Assembly: GCF_031501865.1 (NCBI RefSeq)
Contig: NZ_JARRCW010000001.1
Location: forward strand, 1-64,000
Direction of reading: 5' to 3'
Origin: Pseudovibrio sp. M1P-2-3
Lineage (GTDB): Bacteria > Pseudomonadota > Alphaproteobacteria > Rhizobiales > Stappiaceae
DNA length: 64,000 nucleotides
This document shows, in pieces, positions 30,570-40,719 of the stretch. A program made the position numbers and the translations under genes. Under the pieces are notes generated by a model. The model saw nothing but the letters and a program-made list of their open reading frames with translations, did no database searches and was not told the origin of the DNA. Numbering within the stretch: the first letter of the stretch is position 1; each line of letters begins with the position of its first letter.

Positions 30570-31139
30570 ATGAGTGACAATCGAGGCCCTGAACTATGGC
30601 ATGGGACTACCATTTTGACTGTCCGCAAAGGCGGAAAGGTTGTGATTGCAGGGGATGGGCAGGTCTCTCTTGGGCCAACTGTTATCAAGGGAACTGCCCG
30701 TAAAGTCCGTCCTCTTGCCAAAGGTGAAGTGATTGCCGGGTTCGCGGGCGCAACCGCCGATGCATTTACCTTGTTCGAGCGCTTGGAAGCGAAACTTGAG
30801 CAATATCCCGGCCAGTTGATGCGTGCTTGTGTCGAGCTGGCAAAGGACTGGCGTACAGACCGCTATTTGCGCCGTCTGGAAGCCATGATGCTTGTTGCAG
30901 ACAAAAATGTGTCTCTCGTTCTCACTGGGACTGGCGATGTTCTGGAGCCGGAAAACGGTGTCATGGGCATTGGGTCAGGTGGAAACTACGCGCTTTCAGC
31001 AGCTAGGGCTCTTGTTGATATGGACCTTTCCGCTGAAGAAATTTGCCGAAAATCTATGGCCATTGCCGCTGAAATCTGTGTTTATACCAACGAGAACGTA
31101 ATCGTGGAGACACTGGATGATAGCTCGGGAAAGCCTTGA
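30570..31139 (+). CDS. hslV: ATP-dependent protease peptidase subunit HslV (ClpQ)
   Basis: HslV is the proteolytic chamber of the HslUV protease. The 189-residue proform carries [20 protein letters not shown]; the catalytic N-terminal threonine after processing is Thr13. [18 protein letters not shown] and [16 protein letters not shown] are also family hallmarks. GGAGAG lies before the ATG. The gene overlaps the following membrane protein gene by 23 bases, so translation of the two is coupled. Confidence 0.97.
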   Translation: MSDNRGPELWHGTTILTVRKGGKVVIAGDGQVSLGPTVIKGTARKVRPLAKGEVIAGFAGATADAFTLFERLEAKLEQYPGQLMRACVELAKDWRTDRYLRRLEAMMLVADKNVSLVLTGTGDVLEPENGVMGIGSGGNYALSAARALVDMDLSAEEICRKSMAIAAEICVYTNENVIVETLDDSSGKP

Positions 31140-32190
31140 TTTAGCGGTCAAGCGTGGGATTTTATCTGCAGGTCAGGCTGACGAGCTGCAGAATTTTCTA
31201 GCCAGACAAGATGATAGGCCGATCTCCGTTGAGGATGCAGAAGAAGTACGCTTTGTGCGTGGTTTTCATGATATCTTCATCGTGATTGGAATTGTGTTAC
31301 TGCTTATTGGCATTGTGACAGGAGGGTCAGCTTTTGGACTTCCCTCGATTATTGTCATGGGTACTGGAGTTCTCGCGAGCATAGGTTTGGCAGAAATTTT
31401 CACCCGCCGCCAAAAGCTGTCTTTACCCTCAATCGTCTTAAGCATGGCATTTTCATTGTTTTTTGCCTTGGTTGCCGGTTGGTTGGTGAATGAGGGAGTA
31501 CTTGGAAGCGGCTTGTCTGACCTTTCGGAGTGGGGACACGGGAATCTGTTTGATCTGGAATCCTACAATCTGATTATTGTGCTGGTCAGCGGTGCCATTG
31601 GCTCTTTAATATTCAACTTTTTATACAAAGTTCCAATTGCGGCCGCTCAAGCCGCAGGCCTGCTCACGCTCGCAGTTCTCACTTGGTTTAATGAGAGTTC
31701 GCAAGGTGTGCCAGACTATGCTCTTGAGGTGATTTTGTTTGTAGCGGGGGTTCTGTGTTTTCTCGCTGCCATGTATTTCGATGCGCGCGATGTCACCCGC
31801 TCCAGCCTTAACTCTGACAGAGCCTTTTGGTTACATTTGCTCTCGGCCCCCTTGATCGTTCACCCGGCGCTCTCCACATTAGCAGAACAATCAGATAGCT
31901 ACAGTTCAGCGCTTTTGATCGTGGCGGTTGTTTCGTTTTTAGGAGTTCTGGCGCTCATCGTTGATCGTAGAGCTATTCTGGTATCAGGGCTGCTTTATCT
32001 TGGATACGCAATTTTCAGCCTGCTGGGATCCACAAGTATGGATGAAGTGGGCGTGACTGCCTTGGCACTGGTAATATTGGGACTGTTTGTTTTGGTACTT
32101 GGGTTTGGTTGGGCTTCTATTCGGAAAATAGTCATGGCTCCTCTCATCAATACGCCCGTTCAAAAGCTCGTCCCGTCCGTAAGAAAGTAA
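31117..32190 (+). CDS. Predicted polytopic membrane protein between hslV and hslU
   Basis: I do not recognise the family with confidence; the layout resembles DUF2157-type membrane proteins. The 357-residue protein has a cytosolic N-terminal part of about 50 residues with the segment [16 protein letters not shown] and then about ten hydrophobic segments, with short basic loops such as [11 protein letters not shown]. It starts inside the end of hslV (ATG at 31117, GGAG seven bases before) and stops six bases before hslU, so it is co-transcribed with both. This context suggests expression under stress, but no enzymatic motif is visible. Confidence 0.75.
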   Translation: MIARESLDLAVKRGILSAGQADELQNFLARQDDRPISVEDAEEVRFVRGFHDIFIVIGIVLLLIGIVTGGSAFGLPSIIVMGTGVLASIGLAEIFTRRQKLSLPSIVLSMAFSLFFALVAGWLVNEGVLGSGLSDLSEWGHGNLFDLESYNLIIVLVSGAIGSLIFNFLYKVPIAAAQAAGLLTLAVLTWFNESSQGVPDYALEVILFVAGVLCFLAAMYFDARDVTRSSLNSDRAFWLHLLSAPLIVHPALSTLAEQSDSYSSALLIVAVVSFLGVLALIVDRRAILVSGLLYLGYAIFSLLGSTSMDEVGVTALALVILGLFVLVLGFGWASIRKIVMAPLINTPVQKLVPSVRK

Positions 32191-32196
32191 GAAAGA

Positions 32197-33504
32197 ATGT
32201 CGAATTTTTCTCCACGCGAGATAGTGTCCGAACTTGATCGCTTCATCATTGGTCAAAAAGACGCAAAGCGAGCAGTCGCAATTGCTCTGAGAAACCGTTG
32301 GCGCCGCCAGCAGCTGGATGACAGCTTGCGGGAAGAGGTTTTGCCGAAAAACATCCTTATGATCGGTCCAACCGGCGTAGGTAAAACGGAAATCTCCCGC
32401 CGCCTTGCAAAGCTTGCCAACGCGCCTTTCACCAAGGTTGAGGCAACCAAATTCACTGAGGTCGGTTATGTTGGGCGCGATGTGGAGCAGATCATTCGTG
32501 ATCTGGTTGAATCTAGTATCTCTCTTGTGCGCGAGCGCAGTCGCAAAGAAGTAGAAGCCAAAGCCCATGTGCTAGCCGAAGAGCGTGTGCTTGACGCATT
32601 GGTGGGTGAAAATGCGAGCCCTGCCACCCGCGACAGTTTCCGCAAAAAGCTGAGAGAGGGTGATCTGGACGACAAGGAAATTGAGATTGAAGTGCGCGCA
32701 GCACCGCAAATGCCAAACTTTGATATTCCGGGCATGCCCGGAGGCGGCAGCATTGGTGTGATGAACCTTTCCGACATGTTCGGGAAAGCGTTTGGCGGCC
32801 AGACGAAGAAGAAAAGCGTCAACGTGCGCGAGAGCCATAAGATTCTTCTGGAAGAGGAATCAGACAAGTTGCTGGATGAAGACAAGCTCATTCAGGAAGC
32901 TATCGACCTTGTTGAGAATTCCGGCATCGTGTTCATTGATGAGATTGATAAGATCTGCGCCAAAGATGCGCGCAGTGGCGGGGATGTGTCACGGGAAGGT
33001 GTACAGCGGGATCTCTTGCCTCTTATTGAAGGAACTGTTGTCTCAACAAAACATGGTCCTGTGAAAACAGATCATATTCTGTTTATTGCCTCAGGCGCAT
33101 TCCATGTGGCCAAGCCGTCTGATCTGCTTCCTGAGTTACAAGGTCGCTTGCCAATCCGTGTTGAGCTTCGCGCTTTGAAAAAAGAAGATTTCCGCCGCAT
33201 TCTGACCGACACAGAGGTGAGCCTGATCAAGCAGTATGTGGCTTTGATGGGGACCGAAGGCGTTGAGATTGACTTCACCGATGATGCCATTGACGAGATC
33301 GCTTCTATCGCTGTTGATCTTAATTCCACCATTGAAAATATTGGAGCCAGACGATTGCAAACTGTAATGGAGCGCATTCTGGACGAAATTTCATTTGAGG
33401 CACCGGATCGTGCAGGCGACAAGGTTGTTATTGATGCAGCTTATGTTCGTGATAACATCGGTGAGCTGGCTAAGAATATTGACCTGTCACAGTTTATTCT
33501 GTGA
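32197..33504 (+). CDS. hslU: ATP-dependent protease ATPase subunit HslU (ClpY)
   Basis: HslU is the AAA+ unfoldase of HslUV. The 435-residue protein starts [17 protein letters not shown] and has Walker [10 protein letters not shown], the pore motif GYVGRDVE, an intermediate domain of about 130 residues (with [11 protein letters not shown]), Walker [13 protein letters not shown] and the C-terminal tail ending DLSQFIL, which opens HslV. Length is normal. It follows the membrane protein gene after six bases and is followed by a terminator-like hairpin. Confidence 0.97.
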   Translation: MSNFSPREIVSELDRFIIGQKDAKRAVAIALRNRWRRQQLDDSLREEVLPKNILMIGPTGVGKTEISRRLAKLANAPFTKVEATKFTEVGYVGRDVEQIIRDLVESSISLVRERSRKEVEAKAHVLAEERVLDALVGENASPATRDSFRKKLREGDLDDKEIEIEVRAAPQMPNFDIPGMPGGGSIGVMNLSDMFGKAFGGQTKKKSVNVRESHKILLEEESDKLLDEDKLIQEAIDLVENSGIVFIDEIDKICAKDARSGGDVSREGVQRDLLPLIEGTVVSTKHGPVKTDHILFIASGAFHVAKPSDLLPELQGRLPIRVELRALKKEDFRRILTDTEVSLIKQYVALMGTEGVEIDFTDDAIDEIASIAVDLNSTIENIGARRLQTVMERILDEISFEAPDRAGDKVVIDAAYVRDNIGELAKNIDLSQFIL

Positions 33505-33528
33505 TCTAGCACATATCAAATTTCGGGA

Positions 33529-33556
33529 TGGCAAGCTCTTGGGCTTGCCGTTCTTC
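33529..33556 (+). terminator. Hairpin after hslU
   Basis: GGCAAGC and GCTTGCC pair with a 6-base loop, followed by GTTCTTCT. It probably ends the hslV-hslU operon, though the T-run is weak. Confidence 0.5.
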
Positions 33557-33579
33557 TGGGGAGGTGGCAGCATACTGAT

Positions 33580-34074
33580 ATGGTAGCAATTCGCAAAAGC
33601 AATGAAGAAGGCCACAAACGAAAGTTTCTCGTTGTTGTGGACGATACTCCAGAATGCGGGCGTGCAATTGTTTATGCAGCACGTCGGGCAGCAAGCACCA
33701 GCGGAGTTGTTACCCTGCTTTATGTCATCGCGCCTGGAAACTTCCAGCACTGGCTGGGGGTAGAAGATATTATGAGGGCGGAGGCGACCGAACTGGCAGA
33801 GACAATTCTGGCAAAGGCTGCGGAAAAGGTCCGCTCTGCGGCGCGTACAGAGCCTGAACTTGTTGTGCGGGAAGGAAGTCGCTCCGATGAAATTATGTCC
33901 TTAATTGACCATGATGCCGATATTTCCATTTTGGTGTTAGCAGCGGGAACGAGCAAGGAAGGACCGGGGCCACTGGTCTCTTCAATTGCCGGCAAGTCCG
34001 CAGGGACTTTTCCAATTCCGATTACGATTGTTCCGGGAACGCTTGATGATGATGCAATTGCTGCACTTTCTTGA
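33580..34074 (+). CDS. Universal stress protein (UspA family)
   Basis: The 164-residue protein is a single UspA domain with strand KFLVVVDDTPECGRAIVYA, a mid segment with VTLLYVIAPG and the C-terminal ATP-loop region ILVLAAGTSKEGPGPLVSSI. The ATP-binding GxxGxxxxS pattern is altered to KEGPGPLVSS, so nucleotide binding is uncertain. It sits directly after hslU, in line with a stress function. Confidence 0.88.
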   Translation: MVAIRKSNEEGHKRKFLVVVDDTPECGRAIVYAARRAASTSGVVTLLYVIAPGNFQHWLGVEDIMRAEATELAETILAKAAEKVRSAARTEPELVVREGSRSDEIMSLIDHDADISILVLAAGTSKEGPGPLVSSIAGKSAGTFPIPITIVPGTLDDDAIAALS

Positions 34075-34229
34075 TAATATGCGCGGGAAATTAAAAGTTG
34101 CATCTGAAATACATTTTTTAACTTGAAGACAGACCTCAAGTCTTTATCTATAGATAAATTACATTCTACTAACTAATGGGCAAGGCGTCTTTGAAGCGTG
34201 AATTGCCCGATTGCCCTTGGGAATAGGTT

Positions 34230-34790
34230 ATGTTTATCCAGACAGAAGCAACTCCAAATCCAGCGACACTAAAGTTCTTGCCTGGTCGTGTCGTTCTTGC
34301 AGAGGGAACGAAGGACTTTCGGAGTGTGGAAGAGGCCGCCGTATCCCCTCTGGCTGAAACCTTGTTTGCAATTGAGGGCGTTCAGGGGATCTTCTTTGGT
34401 TATGATTTCGTAACGGTAACCAAAGACGATACGGATTGGCAGCACATGCGCCCTGCAATTCTCGGGGCGATTATGGAGCATTTTATGTCCAATGCTCCTA
34501 TTTTGCGCGGCGAAAGCACCGGAGATGACGATACCGGTGAAGAGTTTTTTGATGAAGCGGAAGCTGATACCGTTTCTACCATTAAAGAACTTCTGGAAAC
34601 CCGTGTTCGCCCGGCTGTGGCCCAAGATGGTGGCGACATCACGTTCCGCGGGTATAAAGATGGAATTGTCTACCTTTCCATGCGCGGTGCCTGTGCCGGG
34701 TGCCCATCTTCGACCGCAACACTAAGCCATGGCATCCAGAATCTGATGCGCCACTTCGTACCCGAAGTTCAGGAAGTAAAACAGATCTAG
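34230..34790 (+). CDS. NifU-like Fe-S scaffold/carrier protein (Nfu)
   Basis: Nfu proteins carry iron-sulfur clusters to target proteins. The 186-residue protein has an N-terminal Nfu domain (about 1-90: IQTEATPNPATLKFLPGR, FFGYDFVTVTK) and a C-terminal NifU domain with the cluster-binding CxxC at Cys155 and Cys158 (GACAGCPSST) and RPAVAQDGGDI. This is the usual alphaproteobacterial form. It stands alone, with a repeat element and a terminator right after it. Confidence 0.94.
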   Translation: MFIQTEATPNPATLKFLPGRVVLAEGTKDFRSVEEAAVSPLAETLFAIEGVQGIFFGYDFVTVTKDDTDWQHMRPAILGAIMEHFMSNAPILRGESTGDDDTGEEFFDEAEADTVSTIKELLETRVRPAVAQDGGDITFRGYKDGIVYLSMRGACAGCPSSTATLSHGIQNLMRHFVPEVQEVKQI

Positions 34791-34811
34791 AACCAGTTTT
34801 GCGGTTCAAAG

Positions 34812-34918
34812 ATTAGTGCAGGTTGCGTTTATTTACATTCACGCCTGACGCTCTAACTTGTTTATGTTGAACGAATTTTTGTCGTTTGAATGAATTTATC
34901 AAACGGAATATGCTCTAG
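34812..34918 (-). repeat. Dispersed repeat element, copy A (about 107 bases)
   Basis: The reverse complement of this intergenic segment aligns over its length with 41863-41970. Shared strings include GCTCTAACTT, TTGTCGTTTGAATGAAT and CAAACGGAA. Each copy contains a hairpin (CGTTTGA and TCAAACG) at one end and a TTAGAGC/GCTCTAA pair at the other. No coding capacity. It is likely a short mobile or REP-like intergenic element. Confidence 0.7.
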
Positions 34919-34945
34919 AAAGGCGGCTCGACCGCCTTTTCTTTT
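34919..34945 (+). terminator. Terminator downstream of nfu
   Basis: AAAGGCGG and CCGCCTTTT pair around a short CTCGA loop, followed by a T-rich run. It lies directly after repeat copy A. Confidence 0.8.
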
Positions 34946-35024
34946 GATTAAGTGTGAGCGCAAGTTTTTGGGTAAAGGTGATTGCGTTCTCGACTTTCCC
35001 CCTTTGGAACGCTAAGCAATCAGT

Positions 35025-35705
35025 ATGAAATTATTAGCCATTGACACCTCCTTAAGTGCCTGTTCTGCGGCAGTGGCAGAGCTTGGCCGTACTAAAGAAA
35101 ACCTGTTCATACAAACAGAAGAAATTGGCCGCGGCCATGCCGAAAAGATTATGGGCATGGTGGATGGAGTGATGGCTGAATCTTCAAAGGGTTTCAGTGA
35201 TCTGGACCGTATTGTCGTAAATGTGGGGCCTGGTAGCTTTACCGGCCTTCGGGTTGGCCTTTCGATAGCGCGCGGCTTCGGGCTGGTTTCTGGCAAGCCG
35301 GTTGTTGGGGTCACAACACTGGAGTGCATTGCAAGTGAAATTCTTGCCACGCGCTCATGCTCCGGTGATCTTTTGGTGGTGCTTGATGCCCGTAGGGATG
35401 AGGTTTACTGTCAGCAGTTCAAAAGGGATGGTTCTCCAGCAGATGAAGCGCGTGTTTCAACACTGCAGGAGCTGGCGAAGACATTGGGGTCGGATACATA
35501 CTTAGCCGGTTCTGCTGCTGAAGCACTTGGTCACGAAGCTGGTTTGCCTTCGGAGCGTATCTTGGGACAGAATACTGTTGCTTCAATTGAGTATATTGCA
35601 CGCTGTGGATTTAAGGCTGATCCAGAAGAAAGACCTCCGGTGCCTTTATATCTTCGTAAACCAGATGCCAAACCGCAACAAAAGGGCCGAATTCGTCGAC
35701 AATGA
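35025..35705 (+). CDS. tsaB: tRNA threonylcarbamoyladenosine synthesis protein TsaB
   Basis: TsaB is the partner of TsaD in making t6A37 of tRNAs that read ANN codons. The 226-residue protein starts MKLLAIDTSLSACSAAVAE and has VGPGSFTGLRVGLSIARGFG, both typical of the family, which lacks a metal site. It overlaps rimI by four bases (ATGA), so the two are translationally coupled. Confidence 0.95.
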   Translation: MKLLAIDTSLSACSAAVAELGRTKENLFIQTEEIGRGHAEKIMGMVDGVMAESSKGFSDLDRIVVNVGPGSFTGLRVGLSIARGFGLVSGKPVVGVTTLECIASEILATRSCSGDLLVVLDARRDEVYCQQFKRDGSPADEARVSTLQELAKTLGSDTYLAGSAAEALGHEAGLPSERILGQNTVASIEYIARCGFKADPEERPPVPLYLRKPDAKPQQKGRIRRQ

Positions 35706-36190
35706 TTGTTTCATGGTTAAAGCAATCCCCGGCTGTAATTGAAAAAGCCAACGAAGACATGTTGCCGGAGTTGGCACGTATACATGCGCAGAGTTTTTCC
35801 ATTGGTTGGGGGACTTCCGAATTACGAGCACTTTACGCCCAAAAGAACACGTTTTTTTTCGTGGCCCGCTCCGCAGATACTGCCCGAAGTCCCGAGCCTC
35901 TTGGCTTTCTCATTGTACGCAGTGCCGCCGGAGAGGCTGAAGTTCTGACCATTGGTGTCTCGCCAAATGCCCGCGGCAACGGCATTGGCCGTAAACTCAT
36001 GGAAGCTGGCATGTTTCATTTGTATTCAGAACGCAATAGTGAGCTTTTTTTGGAGGTGGATGAAGCCAATAAGCCAGCGGTTGCGCTTTATAAAAACTTG
36101 GGCTTTGTCAAAGTAGGAGAGCGCAAGGGTTACTATAGCAGCAGTCAGGGTTTTGGAACTGCTTTGGTGATGCGCTGTAATCTTAATTGA
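35702..36190 (+). CDS. rimI: Ribosomal-protein-alanine N-acetyltransferase-like GNAT protein (RimI)
   Basis: The 162-residue protein is a GNAT with the acetyl-CoA loop SPNARGNGIGRKLMEAGM and the C-terminal EVDEANKPAVALYKNLGF, as in RimI, which acetylates ribosomal protein bS18. Position after tsaB is the usual RimI context. It starts within the tsaB stop codon region, sharing ATGA. Confidence 0.9.
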   Translation: MIVSWLKQSPAVIEKANEDMLPELARIHAQSFSIGWGTSELRALYAQKNTFFFVARSADTARSPEPLGFLIVRSAAGEAEVLTIGVSPNARGNGIGRKLMEAGMFHLYSERNSELFLEVDEANKPAVALYKNLGFVKVGERKGYYSSSQGFGTALVMRCNLN

Positions 36191-36251
36191 TTCAAGGAGC
36201 TATTCTGCCTAAAAGAGAATAAACTAAGTTATCCTAAAGGTATGGGAAAGT

Positions 36252-36686
36252 ATGGTCACAGAAGCTGAGATGAGTTTAATAGAACTCTGTGTCTTCAAAG
36301 GTATGAGAATGACCGAGCAACGCCGTGTGATCGCTTCGGTAATAGAAACGTCTGATGATCATCCTGATGTGGAGGAGTTGTATCGCCGGGCTTCCGATAT
36401 CGATCCCAAGATATCCATCTCCACTGTGTATCGTACGGTTAAGCTTTTTGAGGATGCGGGAATCATTGAAAGACACGATTTTCGCGATGGCAGGTCCCGT
36501 TATGAAACCGTGTCTGACGTGCATCACGACCACCTGATTGATTTAAGGTCAGGTAAGGTGATCGAGTTTCGCAATGAAGAGATTGAGAGAATGCAGGTAG
36601 AGGTCGCCCGTCAGCTAGGTTACAAGTTGGTGGACCATCGTCTGGAGCTTTATGGCGTCCCATTAGAAGAAACACCGAAGGGTTGA
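36252..36686 (+). CDS. fur: Fur-family metalloregulator (Fur/Mur type)
   Basis: The 144-residue protein has the Fur winged helix (MRMTEQRRVIASVI, ISISTVYRTVKLFEDAGII) and the dimer/metal domain with VHHDHLID. The CxxC pairs of many Fur proteins are absent, as in alphaproteobacterial Fur/Mur, which often respond to manganese as well as iron. Whether this one senses iron or manganese cannot be read here. The neighbours rimI, plsC and miaB match the conserved alphaproteobacterial order. Confidence 0.92.
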   Translation: MVTEAEMSLIELCVFKGMRMTEQRRVIASVIETSDDHPDVEELYRRASDIDPKISISTVYRTVKLFEDAGIIERHDFRDGRSRYETVSDVHHDHLIDLRSGKVIEFRNEEIERMQVEVARQLGYKLVDHRLELYGVPLEETPKG

Positions 36687-36688
36687 GT

Positions 36689-37483
36689 ATGAGAACAACT
36701 CGCGCAATTTGCGCTCTTCTGCTTGTTGTGTGCCTTGCAGTTGTTCTTATCCCGATGCAGTGGCTGGCCTTAAAATGTAATTGGCCAATTCAAAGATATA
36801 TCCCTGTCTATTGGCACCGTTGGATCCTGAAAATTTTGGGAATTCGGGTTAACGTCCTTGGAAAGGTGGCCGATAGCAGGCCCCTTCTTGTAACTTCAAA
36901 TCACACTTCATGGCTGGATATTCTCGTTATTGGCTCTTTGCAGCCTCTGTCCTTCATTGCCAAGTCCGAGGTTGCCACATGGCCGATCTTTGGTCTTCTG
37001 GCCAAGCTGCAAAGAACAATCTTTATTGACCGAAGCAGGAGACGGGATACCATGCGCGTCAATGAAGCTATTTCAAACCGGATGAATAGTGGTGATGCGA
37101 TTGTGCTTTTTGCGGAAGGTACTTCGAGTAACGGTAATGAGGTGAAGCCTTTTCGTTCCTCCCTGCTTGGAGCCGTTCATCAGGCGATGCAGACCAGTGC
37201 CACCCACAGTGCCACCGTCCAGCCACTTTCTATTGCATATACACGGCTGCATGGAATGCCCATGGGGCGCATGTGGAGACCGCATGTGGCCTGGTATGGC
37301 AATATGGAGCTGCTACAACACTTATGGTCTATTTGCGGAGAAGGCGGATTGGATGTGGAAGTTCATTTTGGTGAGCCAACCAAATATGGCGCCGAGTTCA
37401 ACAGAAAGCAGGTTGCCAAACAGATGGAAGCTGAAGTGAGGAGCATGACACTGGCCGCCCTTTATGGAAAGAGCTCTGCGTAA
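36689..37483 (+). CDS. 1-acyl-sn-glycerol-3-phosphate acyltransferase (PlsC-like)
   Basis: The 264-residue protein has an N-terminal membrane segment and the acyltransferase motifs NHTSWLD (HX4D, catalytic) and FAEGTSSNG (motif III), followed by RSSLLGAVHQ. Such enzymes make phosphatidic acid or remodel ornithine lipids (OlsA); the fur-side context is that of the OlsA-like lysophospholipid acyltransferase of rhizobia. ATG at 36689 is chosen; a TTG at 36683 is in the fur stop region. Confidence 0.87.
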   Translation: MRTTRAICALLLVVCLAVVLIPMQWLALKCNWPIQRYIPVYWHRWILKILGIRVNVLGKVADSRPLLVTSNHTSWLDILVIGSLQPLSFIAKSEVATWPIFGLLAKLQRTIFIDRSRRRDTMRVNEAISNRMNSGDAIVLFAEGTSSNGNEVKPFRSSLLGAVHQAMQTSATHSATVQPLSIAYTRLHGMPMGRMWRPHVAWYGNMELLQHLWSICGEGGLDVEVHFGEPTKYGAEFNRKQVAKQMEAEVRSMTLAALYGKSSA

Positions 37484-37627
37484 GTTTTGAGAAAGCGTGA
37501 TAACACAAAGCTTCTCAAACTGGGAAAAACCAGCTAAAGCTGCCCCAAAGAAAAATTGAGACCCCAAACAAGACGCGTTTGAGGGCTGATGATACGCTCA
37601 TAAAGACAAGAGCGCACCGAGGATTGA

Positions 37628-39031
37628 ATGGATACACTCGCACAGAATAAGGAAACAGAAGCAGTTCCTGCAAGCAGTACGGACCAAAAACAAGAACGTA
37701 AGGTTTTTGTGAAGACTTACGGCTGTCAGATGAATGTTTATGATTCCGACCGGATGTCGGATGCCTTACGTGCAGAAGGTTACAGCAATACCGAGACTAT
37801 GGAGGATGCTGACCTTGTTATTCTCAATACCTGCCATATTCGTGAGAAAGCTGCCGAAAAGGTGTATTCCGAACTGGGACGTGTGCGCAAACTGAAGGAA
37901 GAAAAAGCCAAAAACGGCAAGCAGATGATGGTGAGTGTTGCCGGATGTGTGGCACAGGCGGAAGGAGCCGAGATTTCCCGCCGCGCACCTATTGTCGATC
38001 TTGTGGTTGGTCCGCAAAGCTATCACCGTTTGCCAGAGCTGGTGAATAAGGCTGCGGGTGGTTCCAAGGTTGTTGAGACAGAGTTTGATATTCAAGACAA
38101 ATTCAAACACTTGGCAACTCCTTCCAAGGAGGCCGTGCGCAAAAGGGGCGTGACCGCGTTCCTGACCGTTCAAGAGGGCTGTGACAAGTTCTGCACCTTC
38201 TGTGTGGTTCCTTATACGCGCGGCGCGGAAGTTTCCAGAAACGTCGAGCAAATTGTAAGCGAAGCTGAACGGCTTGCTGCCGCAGGTGTGCGGGAAGTGA
38301 CCCTGCTTGGCCAGAATGTGAATGCCTGGCATGGTACAGGTCCTGACGGACGCGAATGGGGACTGGGACAGCTCTTGTTCCGCCTTGCCGAGATAGACGG
38401 GATCGACAGGCTGCGTTACACCACATCCCACCCACGGGATATGGATGATACCTTGATCGCGGCTCACAGGGATCTGGATATCTTGATGCCTTATCTGCAC
38501 CTGCCAGTGCAATCCGGTTCCGACAGAATTCTGGCGGCAATGAACCGCAAACATACGCGTGATGATTATTTCCGTCTATTGGACAAAATTCGTGATGCCC
38601 GTTCGGATATTGCTTTGTCAGGCGATTTCATCGTTGGCTTCCCCGGCGAGAGTGATCAGGATTTCGAAGATACAATGGACCTGATTCGCCGTGTTGAGTA
38701 TGGTTCCGCGTTTTCGTTCAAATACAGCCCGCGCCCTGGAACACCGGGTGCGACCATGGAAGAACAAGTGGAAGAAGCTGTAAAAAGCGAGCGCCTTGCC
38801 CGTCTACAAGCTTTGCTAAGTGAGCAGCAGATGGCCTTCAACAAGTCGCTTGAAGGGCAGATTATTGACGTTCTCTTTGAAAAAATGGGTCGTAAGGAAG
38901 GCCAACTTGCAGGCCGCTCCCCATGGCTTCAACCTGTGCATATAAACGCGCCAAAAGACTTGTATGGAGAGATAGCCAAAGTAGAAATTTTGGCCAGTTC
39001 CGGAAATAGTCTGGAAGGAAAGCTCGTTTAA
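37628..39031 (+). CDS. miaB: tRNA-2-methylthio-N6-isopentenyladenosine synthase MiaB
   Basis: MiaB adds a methylthio group to i6A37 in tRNA, using two iron-sulfur clusters. The 467-residue protein has the N-terminal UPF0004 domain ([15 protein letters not shown]), the radical SAM motif CDKFCTFC with VVPYTRG, and a C-terminal TRAM domain. All catalytic cysteines are present. It is followed by the phoH-like gene after about 50 bases. Confidence 0.97.
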   Translation: MDTLAQNKETEAVPASSTDQKQERKVFVKTYGCQMNVYDSDRMSDALRAEGYSNTETMEDADLVILNTCHIREKAAEKVYSELGRVRKLKEEKAKNGKQMMVSVAGCVAQAEGAEISRRAPIVDLVVGPQSYHRLPELVNKAAGGSKVVETEFDIQDKFKHLATPSKEAVRKRGVTAFLTVQEGCDKFCTFCVVPYTRGAEVSRNVEQIVSEAERLAAAGVREVTLLGQNVNAWHGTGPDGREWGLGQLLFRLAEIDGIDRLRYTTSHPRDMDDTLIAAHRDLDILMPYLHLPVQSGSDRILAAMNRKHTRDDYFRLLDKIRDARSDIALSGDFIVGFPGESDQDFEDTMDLIRRVEYGSAFSFKYSPRPGTPGATMEEQVEEAVKSERLARLQALLSEQQMAFNKSLEGQIIDVLFEKMGRKEGQLAGRSPWLQPVHINAPKDLYGEIAKVEILASSGNSLEGKLV

Positions 39032-39084
39032 GGGCAATATGGGATCGTGAAAATATTAATGATGCGATCTAAACGGAGGATTGC

Positions 39085-40161
39085 TTGAAGGGCAACGCCC
39101 ATTTTTCCCCGAAAGTTGGGGCCGCTATGAAACCTGCAGCAGCATCAGATATGATGCATGTGGTTCTGGCATTCGACGATAACCGACTGGTTAGCGACCT
39201 TTTCGGCCAGTTCGATCAGCACCTTGCGTTGATTGAACAAAAAATCGGTGTTGAAGCTGTTGCCCGCGGTAATCAGGTAACGATTCGCGGTGAACACAGT
39301 GCATGTGAACAGGCCAGACTGGCCCTTGAAGCCATGTACACTCGCCTTCAGGGAGGGCATGACCTTCAGGTGGGTGATGTGGATGGTGCTGTTCGCATGG
39401 CAATTGCATCGGAAACGCAGCTGTCCTTGCCCACCATGGAACCGAAGTCGCGTATGGCTTTTGCGCAAATCGCGACGCGTCGGAAAACACTGGTTGCACG
39501 AACAGCCACACAGGATGCGTATATTCGTGCCATGGACCGGTCTGATCTGACATTTGGTGTCGGTCCGGCAGGAACGGGTAAGACGTTCCTTGCGGTGGCT
39601 TATGCCGCAGCCTTGTTGGAGCGCGGCGAAATTGACCGGATGATTTTGTCTCGACCGGCAGTTGAAGCCGGAGAGCGCCTTGGTTTCTTGCCCGGTGATA
39701 TGAAAGATAAAGTGGATCCATATTTGCGTCCTCTTTATGATGGCTTGAATGAGATGATGCCGCCGGAAAAGCTGGAACGCGGACTGGAGAGCGGCATGAT
39801 TGAAGTCGCTCCTCTGGCGTTCATGCGCGGGCGCACTCTGTCTAACGCCGTCGTTATTCTTGATGAGGCGCAAAATACAACTTCGATGCAGATGAAGATG
39901 TTTTTGACCCGCCTTGGTGAGAATTCCCAAATGATTGTCACAGGGGATCCCAGTCAGGTAGACCTGCCAGCAGGTCAGACCTCGGGTCTCAAGGAAGCAT
40001 TGAAGATCCTTGATGGAGTGGAAGGTATTTCACGGGTGAACTTTACGGAAAGCGACGTGGTTCGTCATGAACTGGTTGCGCGGATCGTACATGCCTATGA
40101 TGAAAATGGCCGCCGCCGGGCTGAGCGCCGGCAGGCCATTAATCAGCTTGGATCAAAGTAA
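39085..40161 (+). CDS. ybeZ: PhoH-like P-loop protein (YbeZ)
   Basis: The 358-residue protein is a PhoH/YbeZ ATPase with Walker A GPAGTGKTFLA, Walker B AVVILDEAQNTT (written VVILDEAQN here) and GDPSQVDLP. YbeZ acts with YbeY in RNA maturation. A strong GGAGGA precedes a TTG at 39085 by four bases; an ATG at 39127 is a later option, so the start is uncertain. It is followed by ybeY after three bases. Confidence 0.93.
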   Translation: MKGNAHFSPKVGAAMKPAAASDMMHVVLAFDDNRLVSDLFGQFDQHLALIEQKIGVEAVARGNQVTIRGEHSACEQARLALEAMYTRLQGGHDLQVGDVDGAVRMAIASETQLSLPTMEPKSRMAFAQIATRRKTLVARTATQDAYIRAMDRSDLTFGVGPAGTGKTFLAVAYAAALLERGEIDRMILSRPAVEAGERLGFLPGDMKDKVDPYLRPLYDGLNEMMPPEKLERGLESGMIEVAPLAFMRGRTLSNAVVILDEAQNTTSMQMKMFLTRLGENSQMIVTGDPSQVDLPAGQTSGLKEALKILDGVEGISRVNFTESDVVRHELVARIVHAYDENGRRRAERRQAINQLGSK

Positions 40162-40164
40162 AAA

Positions 40165-40677
40165 ATGAGTAACAGTGCGCATTGTCCTCTTGTGGTGGAC
40201 ATAACCTTGCAAGCAGAAGGCTGGCCGGAAGAAGAACTGCTCTCGAAGAGAATTGAGTCTTGCCTTGTCGCGGCATTCCAGAGTGTGAAGCTGGAAGTCA
40301 TTCCGGATACGGAAGTCTCGCTCGTTTTTTCCGATGATGCCCAGGTGCAGGAATTAAACCGCATGTGGCGCAACAAGGATAAACCAACGAATGTTCTCTC
40401 GTTTCCAGGTGATGATAAAGAAGAGCCTCCCTATGGCCCGTTATTGGGAGATATAATTCTGGCTCGGGAAACCGTTGAACGCGAATCTGGTGACCTTGGC
40501 ATTCCGTTTGATCATCATTTGGCACACCTTATTGTACATGGTACTCTGCACCTCTTTGGTTATGATCACCAAGATGATGAGGAAGCGGAAGAAATGGAAG
40601 GGGAGGAGCGTAAGATCCTTGCGCTTTTGGGAATCCCAGACCCCTATCAGGATGCGCCGTTAAGTGCCGATGAGTAA
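40165..40677 (+). CDS. ybeY: Endoribonuclease YbeY (rRNA maturation)
   Basis: YbeY is a metal-dependent RNase for 16S rRNA 3' maturation and ribosome quality control. The 170-residue protein carries the three-histidine motif HLIVHGTLHLFGYDH and LNRMWRNKDKPTNVLSFP, both diagnostic. It overlaps no gene but follows ybeZ after three bases and precedes corC, the standard order. Confidence 0.96.
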   Translation: MSNSAHCPLVVDITLQAEGWPEEELLSKRIESCLVAAFQSVKLEVIPDTEVSLVFSDDAQVQELNRMWRNKDKPTNVLSFPGDDKEEPPYGPLLGDIILARETVERESGDLGIPFDHHLAHLIVHGTLHLFGYDHQDDEEAEEMEGEERKILALLGIPDPYQDAPLSADE

Positions 40678-40719
40678 ACCGTTTTGGTTGAACGCCATAT
40701 TTGGGCTGAAGAGAAAGAA

